Of a stretch of 55,662 bases of DNA, positions 45,139-54,756 are shown piece by piece. Each line of letters opens with the position of its first letter. Within the stretch, counting starts at the first letter, position 1. The DNA comes from Bacteroidaceae bacterium (GTDB lineage Bacteria; Bacteroidota; Bacteroidia; Bacteroidales; Bacteroidaceae), in contig JAFSWM010000010.1 of the NCBI GenBank assembly GCA_017444485.1, positions 1 to 55,662 on the forward strand. Direction: 5' to 3'. The notes under the pieces were generated by a model. The model ran no database searches. It was given only the letters and a program-made list of their open reading frames with translations, and had not been told where the DNA came from. Made by a program: the position numbers and the translations under genes.

Positions 45139-45147
45139 GCAAAAGTA
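45139..45147 (-). promoter_or_regulatory. -7 element of the DUF4143 ATPase gene
   Basis: TACTTTTGC on the minus strand, 33 bases before the ATG at 45105. Confidence 0.5.
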
Positions 45148-45245
45148 CACTTTTCAAACAGAAAACCGAAAAGGAAGTCGCTTGTTCCTTCCATGAGTGC
45201 ATAGAAAGCCCCTCCTGCCGCATGATGGGGCAGGAGGGGGCTCTA

Positions 45246-45302
45246 TTGAACATTGACCATTGAACATTGACCATTGAACATTGACCATTGAACATTGACC
45301 AT
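45246..45302. repeat. CAATGNT array upstream of the ATPase gene
   Basis: About eight alternating cattgac and cattgaa units, running into core element copy B. Confidence 0.9.
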
Positions 45303-45443
45303 TGACCATTACCAATACCGGCTGCAAAGGTTTTGCCTACCTGGGAGCGCGGGCGTCTCGCCCGCGGGTTTTGCTTTCAGCGCTTCGGCGGGCGGGGACG
45401 CCCGCGCTCCCAACCCTTGCAATAGGCGGGCTGACGAATGCTA
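45303..45443. repeat. GC-rich core element, complete copy B
   Basis: Reverse complement of 43564-43706 with four small differences that I could find by eye (three substitutions and one C-run length change). It carries the same two facing GC-rich palindromes. Confidence 0.9.
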
Positions 45444-45523
45444 ACGGTCAATGTTCAATGGTCAATGTTCAATGGTCAATGTTCAATGTTCAATGTTCAA
45501 TGTTCAATGTTCAATGTTCAATG
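45444..45523. repeat. CAATGNT array at the end of the large surface-protein gene
   Basis: About eleven units (caacggt, caatggt, caatgtt). The stop codon and last His codon of the 1568-residue protein are read from it (minus strand CAT TGA). Confidence 0.92.
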
Positions 45524-48500
45524 TGCCATCACAGTGTAGGCGCGGCTGCGCATTCCAGCGCGTTCCACCTTGATGAGGCAAACGCCTGGGGCAAGACTCA
45601 CGGTAGTTTGGGCGGTAGTGGCTGTAGCGTTGCGGCTGATGATACGCCCGTCTGCTGTGTAGGCGGTGACGGCGGTGATGTCGTGCTGTGGGCTACTGAT
45701 GGTAGCGCTCAGTCCGTTCACGGCGATGACCAGTCCGTCGGTAGAGGCCGTTTCTATGCCCGTGATGTCGGTGTTCACCAGCACGAAGCGTCCGATGGTG
45801 GAGCCACTGACGTGCAACGTGGGCACGACGTCGGGCAGATAGGTGAGGCCCGTTTCGCGGTCAAGCAGGCGATAGCCCGAGATGTCGAAGCCGCCGAGCG
45901 ATTCGAGCGACAGCCTGACACTGTCAACGCCTTCTCCTACCAGCACACCGAGTGGTATCTCGCGCTCGCCATAGAGCGAACGGATGTCGCAGGCGCGGTC
46001 GCCGTGCAGGGTGAATACAGCCACATCGGGCTTCGCATCGGCATCGATGAGTGTCTCTGCTATGGGCAGTGCCCCGTCTTCTTGTGGCTCGAGAAGCAGT
46101 GCAGCCGCGTCCGTGGCCGTCTCGTCTGCGTGGACGGAGGCACGGATACGCATCATCGGGCGTGTGGCCATGGGTGCGGGTTCACCGCGGTCGGCCATGG
46201 TAAACATATCTTCAGCCCAGTTGATGTCGAGCGACGTGCGCTCGGAGCCCACAGTCACATAGAACGATTGCATCGGCCAAAGTTCGTAGGTGTTGCCCAC
46301 CGATGAGATGAGGTCACCATTGATAGACACCACGCTGGCCGTGGCTCTGCCACTGAACACCTTGATACCCGTGATTTCGGGATTGCCTTCAAGGAACTTG
46401 CCCACGTTCACATAACTCATGAAGTGGTTGCCCACGAGGAATGTGTTTGTTGGCGTGGTCGAGGTGGCCGTTTGCGTCATTGTGCCCGCATTGCCGAATA
46501 CGTTGCGTGTGCCGAACGTACCGAAACTCTTGTCTTCAATGGTGCGCAGTGCATCGTCTTCATAAGAGAAGCGATAGGGGGTGGTGCGTGTGAGTGTTTC
46601 GTAGAACGACGAGGGGTTCACATGGTCCGACTCAAAGTAGTAGTAATAGGTGTCGTGCGTCTTGGGCAGCCGGATGGTGAGTTCGTCGCTGCGTTCTTCG
46701 GGGTTCACATACACCGAGAATACCTGCCCGAAGGGGTGGGGCGTGTTGAGCATGTTGAAGCGCTGTGACCAGTTTGTGTTGAGCAGTATAGCCGTTGTGG
46801 TGCCGCCGGTAGATAGTTTGTGTGTGCCGGTGAAAGCGTACATACGCTGGTACACGCGCGGGCTGAAACGGTTAGCCGGATAGTTGGCCTCGGTGAGGTC
46901 GGTGAAGTAGTTGTACTCCGTCAGCGTGTCGCTGGCTGCCTCCGCCACGAAGAAGTCGCCTGTATAAACATCCTTCAAGGGGATGGCGAGCATGTAGTAG
47001 CGTCCAGTGGTGGGAGTGAAGTCCACCCAAGCCTTGTCGTAGTTGAGTTTGAAGACTTTCTCAATGGCCGCGCCGTGTTCGAAGTGTATGCCTGCACAGC
47101 CGAACTCGTCGCCGTTGATTACCTCCTCGTCGAGTGAGGGATAGACACGTGCTCCGGCAGGCATAATCACGTCGGTGCACAGATAGGGCGTGCCGTTGGT
47201 CCAGTTGTTCCACGTATTCCATTCGGTGTTGCTGGTGGTGGTGCGCCACGTCGTCTGGCGGGGGTGTACGGTGTATTCAGCAGAGGTAAGCATGTCGCCG
47301 TTGCCATCGTAGAAGTACATAGTGAACTGTCCGTGCGTGGTCGTTGTCACGTTGCCGCTGATGATGCCGTCCAGGTCGCTCTGCACTTCGCGCATCTCCA
47401 CCCCTTGGTCGGGGAAGGAGACATAGTACTTCGTGTCGGTGGTGCCGCGTGCGCTGAACGTCAGGTCGCCTTCGGCACAGGCGCGGCCCACGCCCACTTC
47501 CGTGATGGTGGCGTTACAACTCGACTCATCGCGATTGTCAGCCACACCATCATGGTCCACATCGTTGCGCAACAAGATGCCGTAGATTTTGATGGTGCGG
47601 TTGGCCGCCAGTCCCTCGCCAGCAGTGATGTGTATCTCGTCGTAGTTGCTGGTGGGCGAGATGTAGAGCACCTGCTTGTCGTCGCCTTGAATGACGTTGG
47701 CTCCGATGACGCCCCAATTTGTGGAGGTCTCACCAGTCTCTGTTCCATTGAGGAAGGTGCCGACCTTGAGCACGTTGCCCACGTTGGCGTTCAGGCCGAT
47801 GATGTCGTTGTTCACCACGACGCCCACCTGGTGGCGGAAGTCCACCGTGCGGCCCAACTTCACAATGATTTCCGTGGAGCCGCTCTCCACCGTCTTTTGC
47901 ATCAGGGCGTAGGTGGCCAGTTCGTCGTCGATGTCAATGATGTTCGAAAGGTTGTTGGTCACGCCGCCCACACTGGCCACATTCACCTGTGTGCCGACGT
48001 TAACCACCGCGCCCATGTTGTCGTAGTTCACCACATACGCGCCGTCGCGAATGATGTTGTTGCGCACGTCTGAGGGGTCGTCCCAGAATCCGTAGTAGAA
48101 CTTCACGTCGGAGACTCTCAGGTCAATCGCGCCGATTTTCCACAGTTGGAATTCGTTGAACTTCACAGGGTTCCCATCGTCGTCCACTTTCGGCACAGTG
48201 ATGGTCAGGCGCAGTTTCTGGCTCTTCTCGTTGGTGCCTACCACGCCGACGCCCACCAGTCCGGCGTCTTCCACGATATGCTGGTACACCTTGTTGCCTT
48301 CCGTGTCGAAGCAACGTATCTGGAAAGCGTTGAGCAGGTCAAGGCCGAGGGCGGTGCGCTGCATCTCCACCACGAAGCCGATCTGAATGCTCTCCATGGC
48401 GTCGGCCTTGGAGCCGTCGTAGATATAGGGCGTGGCGGCAGGATCCGTCTTGCGAATACCCAGGATGACGCCATTAGAGCCGAGCAGTTGCAAGCCGGCG

Positions 48501-50224
48501 GTATAGGAGGCATAGTTGTCCAGATTGCCGTCCAGCACGTTGTCGGGGTCGGTCATGTTGGAGATGGAGAGCAGGTTTGCGCTGGTCTCACCGTGCAGGT
48601 CGTCGCTGAGTTCATATTCCTCGGCTTGCTCGCTGAGGTTGTAGAAGGGATGTTCGGCCAGCGGCTCCATGAAGTCGTCGCTCTCGCCGTGATTGATGGT
48701 GACAAAGTCGTAGCAGCCATCCTCGGCGGTCACCTTGAACTTATACTCGCCGTCAGCATACATGCCGGTGACGATGCCGTCGGGTGTCACGTGGCACTGC
48801 CCCGCGTTTTCCTCGGGCTGAGTGACGAGTTCCCATGTGGCATTGATTTCAGGATTGCTCTTGAGTTTGTGTGTGGACTGCGCCGAACACATATTGGTGG
48901 TCATCGAGGGATTGAGCATGCACTCGTGGTCCACGGTGGGCTTGGGCCTCACGAAGCCGTAGTACACGCCGTATCCGCTGCCCAGGTTCAGCACTCCGAG
49001 GGTGCTATAGAAACTGATCTCAGCCCCGCTGAAGTCCTGCTCGGCCACGATATAACTGGTCTGGTCGCCACCGCTGGCGATGGCCAGTTCCAGCACCTCA
49101 GCGCTGATAGTGGTGGTCTGCACCTTGTTGCCGTTCCGGTCGTAGAGGGCGATGTCCACCCAGGTGCCCAACGCCAACACGTCGGCTATCTGCACGAAGT
49201 TGTATTTGAAGCCCACCTGATCGCCGGCGTGGAACAATTCCGTCGTGGCGTTGCTGTTCTCCACGTTCACGCGCACGCGCCCCTTGAAGGCCACGCTGGC
49301 CAGTTGCACAGCGCTCACCAGGGCTATGGTTTCGTCAAGGCGTTCGTTGCTGTCGGTGCCAATCACCTTCTCCTCCGACACGTTCGCCATGGGGATGGGA
49401 ATGCCGCCTACGAGGGGCGAGGGCATGAATGCGTCGCACGACACGTCCATCGCCTCGTGCCCTGTGGCAGTGGCATACTCGTCGATGCCTATCTTGGTGA
49501 GGTGCACGTCGTGCGCGTCGCCCACGAAGGCGTACTTGATCATCACCACGCTACCCACGCTGGCATCCACTGCGCCGCCTTGTACCGGGGCCACTTCGTC
49601 GAACTTCACCGGACAAACGGCGGTCAGGTTGGCACAGGCCTGGGCGCTGCCAGGGATGCCGATGAGCGAGAGTTTCACGCCGCTGCCGCTGTTGGCTTCG
49701 CGCACCGTCTGGTCGGACACGCGTTTGCCATCGCAGTAGAACCAGATGTGGTAGGTCTTGATCAGGTCGAGCGAGAGCACGCTGCTGCCGCTCCCCGCCA
49801 CGATGCAGAAGCCCGCTGTGGTGCCGCCGGCATAGTAGTTCTTCATGTCGCGCACGCTGACGGTGGGGCTAACGGCCACGGTTGCGCTGACCACCTGCGG
49901 GAATGTGGCATAGTCGTCGATGTCCTCGTTGGTCAAGTTCTCAAGGCCGCTGGTGCCAGTGCCCACGGCCACTACGTTGATCACGCGGTTTACGGAGCAG
50001 TGGCGTCCCACCAGTGCGCGTCGCTCGCCGAAGTAGTTCGCCCCTGTGGGGTCGGTCTCTTGCAGCGTGGGTGCGTTCTCCTTGGTCTTCGCCATGGCCG
50101 CGCTCTCGGCGTCGTCCACATCGCCAGTGTTTTCTGTCTGTGCGTGGAGCGTCAGGCTGGTACTCAGGAACAGAGCCAGGCACATGGCCACGCGCGCGTA
50201 TATATTATATATGTAGTGTGTCAT
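45518..50224 (-). CDS. Very large exported surface protein with type IX sorting tail
   Basis: 1568 residues from the ATG at 50224, which opens a signal peptide ending LTLHAQ (about 29). The mature part contains several modules of about 180-200 residues with a shared pattern (NEDIDDYATF, DGNLDNYASY, DDELATYALM, each followed by beta-rich ligand-binding-like sequence), a calcium-binding-type DHDGVADNRDESSC, a long middle domain, and a C-terminal sorting segment (TAVTAYTADGRIISR to VCLIKVERAGMRSRAYTVMAH, in part). Large Bacteroidota surface adhesins have this build. The start codon is 40 bases after the 56-residue gene. The final His and stop come from a repeat array. Confidence 0.82.
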   Translation of the reverse strand: MTHYIYNIYARVAMCLALFLSTSLTLHAQTENTGDVDDAESAAMAKTKENAPTLQETDPTGANYFGERRALVGRHCSVNRVINVVAVGTGTSGLENLTNEDIDDYATFPQVVSATVAVSPTVSVRDMKNYYAGGTTAGFCIVAGSGSSVLSLDLIKTYHIWFYCDGKRVSDQTVREANSGSGVKLSLIGIPGSAQACANLTAVCPVKFDEVAPVQGGAVDASVGSVVMIKYAFVGDAHDVHLTKIGIDEYATATGHEAMDVSCDAFMPSPLVGGIPIPMANVSEEKVIGTDSNERLDETIALVSAVQLASVAFKGRVRVNVENSNATTELFHAGDQVGFKYNFVQIADVLALGTWVDIALYDRNGNKVQTTTISAEVLELAIASGGDQTSYIVAEQDFSGAEISFYSTLGVLNLGSGYGVYYGFVRPKPTVDHECMLNPSMTTNMCSAQSTHKLKSNPEINATWELVTQPEENAGQCHVTPDGIVTGMYADGEYKFKVTAEDGCYDFVTINHGESDDFMEPLAEHPFYNLSEQAEEYELSDDLHGETSANLLSISNMTDPDNVLDGNLDNYASYTAGLQLLGSNGVILGIRKTDPAATPYIYDGSKADAMESIQIGFVVEMQRTALGLDLLNAFQIRCFDTEGNKVYQHIVEDAGLVGVGVVGTNEKSQKLRLTITVPKVDDDGNPVKFNEFQLWKIGAIDLRVSDVKFYYGFWDDPSDVRNNIIRDGAYVVNYDNMGAVVNVGTQVNVASVGGVTNNLSNIIDIDDELATYALMQKTVESGSTEIIVKLGRTVDFRHQVGVVVNNDIIGLNANVGNVLKVGTFLNGTETGETSTNWGVIGANVIQGDDKQVLYISPTSNYDEIHITAGEGLAANRTIKIYGILLRNDVDHDGVADNRDESSCNATITEVGVGRACAEGDLTFSARGTTDTKYYVSFPDQGVEMREVQSDLDGIISGNVTTTTHGQFTMYFYDGNGDMLTSAEYTVHPRQTTWRTTTSNTEWNTWNNWTNGTPYLCTDVIMPAGARVYPSLDEEVINGDEFGCAGIHFEHGAAIEKVFKLNYDKAWVDFTPTTGRYYMLAIPLKDVYTGDFFVAEAASDTLTEYNYFTDLTEANYPANRFSPRVYQRMYAFTGTHKLSTGGTTTAILLNTNWSQRFNMLNTPHPFGQVFSVYVNPEERSDELTIRLPKTHDTYYYYFESDHVNPSSFYETLTRTTPYRFSYEDDALRTIEDKSFGTFGTRNVFGNAGTMTQTATSTTPTNTFLVGNHFMSYVNVGKFLEGNPEITGIKVFSGRATASVVSINGDLISSVGNTYELWPMQSFYVTVGSERTSLDINWAEDMFTMADRGEPAPMATRPMMRIRASVHADETATDAAALLLEPQEDGALPIAETLIDADAKPDVAVFTLHGDRACDIRSLYGEREIPLGVLVGEGVDSVRLSLESLGGFDISGYRLLDRETGLTYLPDVVPTLHVSGSTIGRFVLVNTDITGIETASTDGLVIAVNGLSATISSPQHDITAVTAYTADGRIISRNATATTAQTTVSLAPGVCLIKVERAGMRSRAYTVMAH

Positions 50225-50264
50225 CGTTCTGATGTTGCTTTTGGTGTTGAAGAAAATCACTGTG

Positions 50265-50435
50265 TCAGTCTTTCCAGAAGTCGTTGTTACTGTCCCAGTC
50301 AAAGCCACGCGAACTCTGTGGTGCGCGCTCGTCGGGGTCTTCGTCATCATGCGCATGAGGTGTGGAAAGGGCGATGAGTGTTTCAGGCAGTACGCTCACA
50401 ATGCGCACGCTGGGTAGGAAATAGTTCTTTTTCAT
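50265..50435 (-). CDS. 56-residue protein in the surface-protein operon
   Basis: It starts MKKNYFLPSVRIVSVLPETL, has no signal peptide, and ends with a polar, acidic half (HAHDDEDPDERAPQSSRGF then DWDSNNDFWKD). Short proteins with a KK-Y-x-x-P-x-V-x-x-V start and an Asp/Trp-rich end are common near exported proteins in Prevotella-like genomes and are usually unnamed. It lies 13 bases after the phase-shifted gene and 40 bases before the large surface protein, so it is in the middle of a three-gene operon. Function is unknown. Confidence 0.7.
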   Translation of the reverse strand: MKKNYFLPSVRIVSVLPETLIALSTPHAHDDEDPDERAPQSSRGFDWDSNNDFWKD

Positions 50436-50448
50436 TGTGGCATTGTTT

Positions 50449-52916
50449 TTATCGGATGAATACTTTCTTTCCGCCGCGCACGTAAACGCCACGCTGCGGC
50501 GTGCCGTTCACTGGGCGGCCTTGCAGGTCATAGAGTGTACTGTCGGTGTTTATGCCCCCTTGCTGTCCGTCTATCAGTTCAAGGGCTTCGCGCACAGAGG
50601 TGACACGGTCGTCAAAGAAATAGACGAACATAGAGATGTTGCTCGGCGTGCTTTGCGTGGTCACCGCGTCGAGATAGGCGCGGTTAGGCAGTAGCCAGTC
50701 GCCAGCGGGATGGAGCAGGCGCACGTCGTGGTTCTTGTTCGCACCGAGTATCCAGTAGTTGCGCCATTCGCTGTCATAGCGCGCGGGCTTGCCGTTGTAT
50801 TGGTTACCCTCGCTCTCCACGATGCCACGCCAGCAACTGCCTTCAAAGTCCTCATCGGTCTGCGTGCAGTTGCCACTGCCTGCGGGATAGATGTCCAGCA
50901 TATAGTGTCCGCCCACGGGGCTTCTGAGCATCACGGCGTTGCCAGCGGGCACGTCGTTCATGCGTACCATGGCGATTTGCACGTCATCTTTGATCCACGC
51001 GCCGGCGTAGATTTCAATGTTCTCCGCATCGGCGGCTTTTGGCACGGCATCGAAGGGGTAGTAGAATGTGGTCCAGTAGTCCTCGCTATTGGTAAAGTAG
51101 TCCCCCACAGTGTTGTTGGCCGCAAAGACGAAGTTGAGGCGAATGGTGGGCGCTTCCTGAATGTGCCACACCGAATTGGAGTTGGCCGTTGCGGTGGTGG
51201 GGCGTGTCAGTCCGGCGCGGTAGCCTTCTGCAGTGCCCTCGATGGCCATTGCCCCGTTGTTGTGGTCGTGGCCCTCAGCATCGGTTGAGGAATACTCCCA
51301 CAGCGCGAACTCGCCGTCGGCAAGTTCTTGCAGATAGAAGGGTTGCGCCTCCGACTTCTCAGCGGTGATACGGTGGAAACTCTTGCCATCTACCACGTTG
51401 AAGCCTTTGGCGATGTATTTTCCTGTGTTGGCATTGCGCAGCACGTAGATGTCGTGCTCGGTGGCCAACACGTCCGTGGCCTCTTCCGAGCCGAGCGTGG
51501 CGTGCGAAATGATGACAAACTGCCACAGCGCGCTGGCGTGGCTCATGTCTTTGTCGGCGCAATAGAATTCAGAACTCCCCGCTGCGGCCTGAACCTCGGC
51601 CAGTGTAGCGTTGGTGTTGCCCAGGTCGGCGCGGATGTGCTGGTGGTCCACGTCTTCAAGCCAGCCGCCATAGCCAGGATAGTCCTCGTTGTAGTAACTG
51701 TAACTGCGTGCCACGTTCTGCAGCCGGTAGAAGATGTCTTCGCGGATTTCGGAAGCGTCGGTCACAAAGGTGGGTGCACTTGTCACGCCTTGCTCCCACA
51801 GCCCGAGTTCCTCCAGATAGTCCTGCACCGTGATGAACTGCCTGTCGCTGATGAAGCCTTGTGTGCTGCGCGGGTTGATGGTGCCGTCGGGTGTCTCGAG
51901 GGCGAAGTAGAAGTTGTAGTTGCTGCCTCTGTAGTTGGGCACCACGTTGGCAATGGTGACGAATCTCGTGTCGCCGTCGCTCGACTTGGTGAACGTTACG
52001 GGCATAGCCTGCGACACGCCGGCGTCGAGGCTATAGGCCACCGTGGGCGTGGGGCTGAAAGCGCTTCCTGCGTTGACGGTCTGCCGCACGCTGAGGTCTT
52101 GCGTCACGTTGATCATCGTGGTCACACCGCCGATGGTGGTGAACTGCCACACGGCATCTTGCGTTGGCGAGCCTACGCCTTTCAGTGCTGTGCCGTCGCC
52201 ATCGAGGAACAGGTTGTGGCGGCGGTTGATGAGCACATACTGCCCGTCGGCGATGACGGGAGCGCTGGCGGCTGACTTCGCCGAGGCTGCAAGATTAATC
52301 AGCGCCTTGAAGTTGGCTGCCGATGTCTGATCTGCATTCTCGTAAGCCGAGACGTCCGCCCCGTTCACGCGTGCTTCTTCAAGCAGGTCATCGTAACTGC
52401 GGATGATCCAGGTTTGCAGGTCTTTGTCGCTCACGCTGAAGGTCTCGGGCGTGACGTAACCAGTGCTGCCCGAACCACGCTTCCAATAACTTCCCGATCC
52501 GTTGTGCACGGTGAGTCCCACCGCGTTGTAGGGCGTGCGTTCAATGTACCAGGTGGAGCCTGTGCCGTCGAAGTTGCCATACCCGCCGCTGTAGGTGGTG
52601 TTGAGCAGGTAGGCCCCTTGCTTGCCGTAGTAACTGCTTGAACTGCCAACGGCGGCCTTGTTGCCTATCTTCACCCCGTCGCCGCTGGCTTCAAACCACC
52701 ACAGGCAGCCGTCGTCGAGATTGGCGAGCGACTGGTGGTAGATTCGGTGGTCGTTGGTTTTGCAGTAAAGATAGTCCCCTTTGTCGGCGTTGCAGAGCAC
52801 GTAATACTTCGGGTTTTCTGCAGTCGATTTTTCGGGGATACGGGCGCGTTGCGCAAATAGGCTATTTACCCCCCCGTCAAAATCGCAAGAAAAAGAAAAA
52901 ATAATGTTTTTTGCAT
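50449..52916 (-). CDS. Exported surface protein with frame break at a G7 tract
   Basis: From ATG 52916 the frame reads a signal peptide (MQKTLFFLFLAILTGG) and stops after a run of seven G (52869-52875). In the next frame the sequence continues VNSLFAQ, a normal signal-peptide end, then TAENPKYYVLCNADKGDYLY and a mature protein that stays open to 50449. With eight G the product would be 822 residues. The C-terminus (STLYDLQGRPVNGTPQ, RGVYVRGGKKVFIR) is a type A sorting tail of the type IX system. The mature part is beta-rich with repeats like YVLINRRHNLFLDGDGTALK and IYVLRNANTGKYIAKGF. As written, the only in-frame alternative is a GTG at 52800, without signal peptide. First gene of the operon. 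Confidence 0.85.
52869..52875 (-). repeat. G7 homopolymer in signal peptide coding region
   Basis: Seven G on the minus strand at the exact joint between the signal-peptide frame and the mature-protein frame. A change to eight G (or five) joins them. Confidence 0.95.
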
Positions 52917-53234
52917 AACGGGAAAATTAAGTGCTACAATGGGCGTTTTTTCTCTCGCTGAAAAGTAGGGAGAAGGAATGGACTTTGGGAGAAAATGATA
53001 AGAAAAATGTATTTTTTTTGACAATTGACGTGCGGTTTTGTATGAAGACGCTGTAGAAATGCTAGGAGTATGTGGCATTTCGCTTGTCTATCATCGGCAG
53101 ACATCTCTTTATCACCGTGCAGGCGATGTGCAGGATGACGAGGGTATTTGCGCCTAATATAATTCACAATGCGCCCGAGATGCTGAAGCAGTTTCAGTGT
53201 CTCGGGCGGGGGCGATGTGATGGTTGCTTTTTCG
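52917..53234. other. Intergenic region upstream of the frame-broken gene
   Basis: Holds the hairpin at 53172 near the end of the nucleotidyltransferase gene and a weak minus-strand TACTTTTC (about 52963-52970) that may be the operon promoter. The rest is AT-rich without a gene. Confidence 0.5.
53172..53208 (-). terminator. Hairpin downstream of the CCA-type nucleotidyltransferase gene
   Basis: A 16-bp stem with two G.T pairs (cgcccgagatgctgaa / ttcagtgtctcgggcg) and a five-base loop, 27 bases past the stop codon. No clear T-run. Confidence 0.55.
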
Positions 53235-54749
53235 TCAGGGGTTCTCGGGAGTGGGCGTCGCATCGGCACTTTCCTGCGCCTGTTCCGCTATCCCCATTTC
53301 GCGGGCTTTTTGGCGTATGTAGTCCAGGGCGGGGCCGTGTTCGTTGGGTACGAGGCCATCGAGGATGGCATCTTTCAGTGCGGTTTTCAGCACGCCCACC
53401 TCGCGCGAGGGTGGCAAGCCGAAGCGGCGCATGATTTCCTCCCCGTCCACGGGGGGCTGGAAGTTGCGCACACGGTCTTTTTCCTCGATGTCCACCAGTT
53501 TGCGGCGCACCAGGCGGAAGTTGGCCAGGAAGGAGCGCTTGCGCTGCTCGTTCTTGCTTGTGATGTCGGCCTCGCAGAGCGTCATCAGGTCGTCGATGTC
53601 GTCGCCGGCCTCAAAGAGCAACCGTCGCACGGCGCTGTCGGTCACCTCCTCGTCGGCGATGGCGATGGGGCGCATGTGCAGGTCCACCAGTTTCTTGACG
53701 TATTTCATCCGTCCGTCGAGCGGCAGCATCAGTCTGCGAAACACGCGCTCCGTCATCTTCGCGCCGACGTAGTTGTGGTTGTGGAAGGTCCAGCCCGTCG
53801 TGGGCTCCCAGCGTTTGCAGCGTGGCTTGCCGATGTCGTGGAGCAGGGCGGCCCAGCGTAGCCACAGGTTGTCGCTCACGGCGCAGACGTTGTCGAGCAC
53901 TTCCAGCGTGTGGTAGAAGTTGTTTTTGTGCGACCTCCCTGCCCGCACCTCCACGTTGTCGAGGGCAGAGAGTTCGGGCAGTATGATTTCAAGCAGTCCG
54001 CAGCGTTGCAGTTCCACGAAGCCGCGCGAGGGGGTGGGGGAGCGCATGATTTTGCCCAGTTCATCAATGATGCGCTCCGCGCTGACTATTTTTAGGCGTT
54101 CTTTGTTGCGTCCCAGGGCGTCGAAGGTTTCTTCTTCGATGTTGAAGCGCAGTTGTGTGGCGAAGCGCACGCAGCGCATCATGCGCAGCGGGTCGTCGCT
54201 GAAGGTGATGTCGGGGTCGAGGGGTGTGGCGATGATGCCGTCGCGCAGGTCGTAGATGCCACCGAAGGGGTCAACGAGTTCACCGAAGCGTGCAGCGTTG
54301 AGACACACGGCCATGGCATTGATGGTGAAGTCGCGCCTGTTCTGGTCGTCTTCGAGTGTGCCATCCTCCACAATGGGTTTGCGGCTGCCACGGTTGTAAC
54401 TCTCTTTGCGCGCGCCGACGAACTCCACTTCCGTGCCGTTCCACTTCACCTGTGCTGTGCCGAAACTTTTAAATACGGAGAGCACGGCCTTGCCTTGTTG
54501 CTTTGTGTCGTCAGCCCCGTTCGCCTTGCTCGCCCTGGCGATGTTTTTTGCAAAGGCGCGTGCCATTTCTATGCCGCTGCCCACCACCACCACGTCGATG
54601 TCGCCCGAGGGGCGCCGCAGGAAGAGGTCGCGCACATAGCCGCCCACCACATAGCACTCCAATCCGAGTGCGTCGGCGGTGTGCGTGAGCGTCTCAAACA
54701 CAGGGCCAGTGAGCCTCTGGCACAGTTCTTCGCGGGTGAGCATCTTCAT
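53235..54749 (-). CDS. cca: CCA-adding/poly(A) polymerase-type nucleotidyltransferase with HD domain
   Basis: 504 residues from the ATG at 54749. The head domain has YVVGGYVRDLFLRR (GGxxRD at 36-41) and GDIDVVVVG (the DxD metal site, 50-52). Then come DFTINAMAV, DPLRMMRCVRFATQL (template arm, basic) and a neck and body. An HD domain has RWAALLHDIGKP (about 297-308). It most likely repairs and builds the CCA end of tRNAs; a poly(A) polymerase role is less likely. The longer frame from 54902 adds residues ahead of the promoter. The start codon is only seven bases after the -7 element. Confidence 0.92.
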   Translation of the reverse strand: MKMLTREELCQRLTGPVFETLTHTADALGLECYVVGGYVRDLFLRRPSGDIDVVVVGSGIEMARAFAKNIARASKANGADDTKQQGKAVLSVFKSFGTAQVKWNGTEVEFVGARKESYNRGSRKPIVEDGTLEDDQNRRDFTINAMAVCLNAARFGELVDPFGGIYDLRDGIIATPLDPDITFSDDPLRMMRCVRFATQLRFNIEEETFDALGRNKERLKIVSAERIIDELGKIMRSPTPSRGFVELQRCGLLEIILPELSALDNVEVRAGRSHKNNFYHTLEVLDNVCAVSDNLWLRWAALLHDIGKPRCKRWEPTTGWTFHNHNYVGAKMTERVFRRLMLPLDGRMKYVKKLVDLHMRPIAIADEEVTDSAVRRLLFEAGDDIDDLMTLCEADITSKNEQRKRSFLANFRLVRRKLVDIEEKDRVRNFQPPVDGEEIMRRFGLPPSREVGVLKTALKDAILDGLVPNEHGPALDYIRQKAREMGIAEQAQESADATPTPENP

Positions 54750-54756
54750 AGCGGCG

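Noticed and set aside
48146..50377. 743-residue open frame opposite the large surface protein
   Set aside because: Histidine/valine-rich shadow composition typical of antisense frames; no recognisable domain.
52798..52800. GTG at 52800 as the true start of the frame-broken surface protein
   Set aside because: It would drop the signal peptide from a protein with a sorting tail, while a complete signal peptide lies just upstream one frame away.
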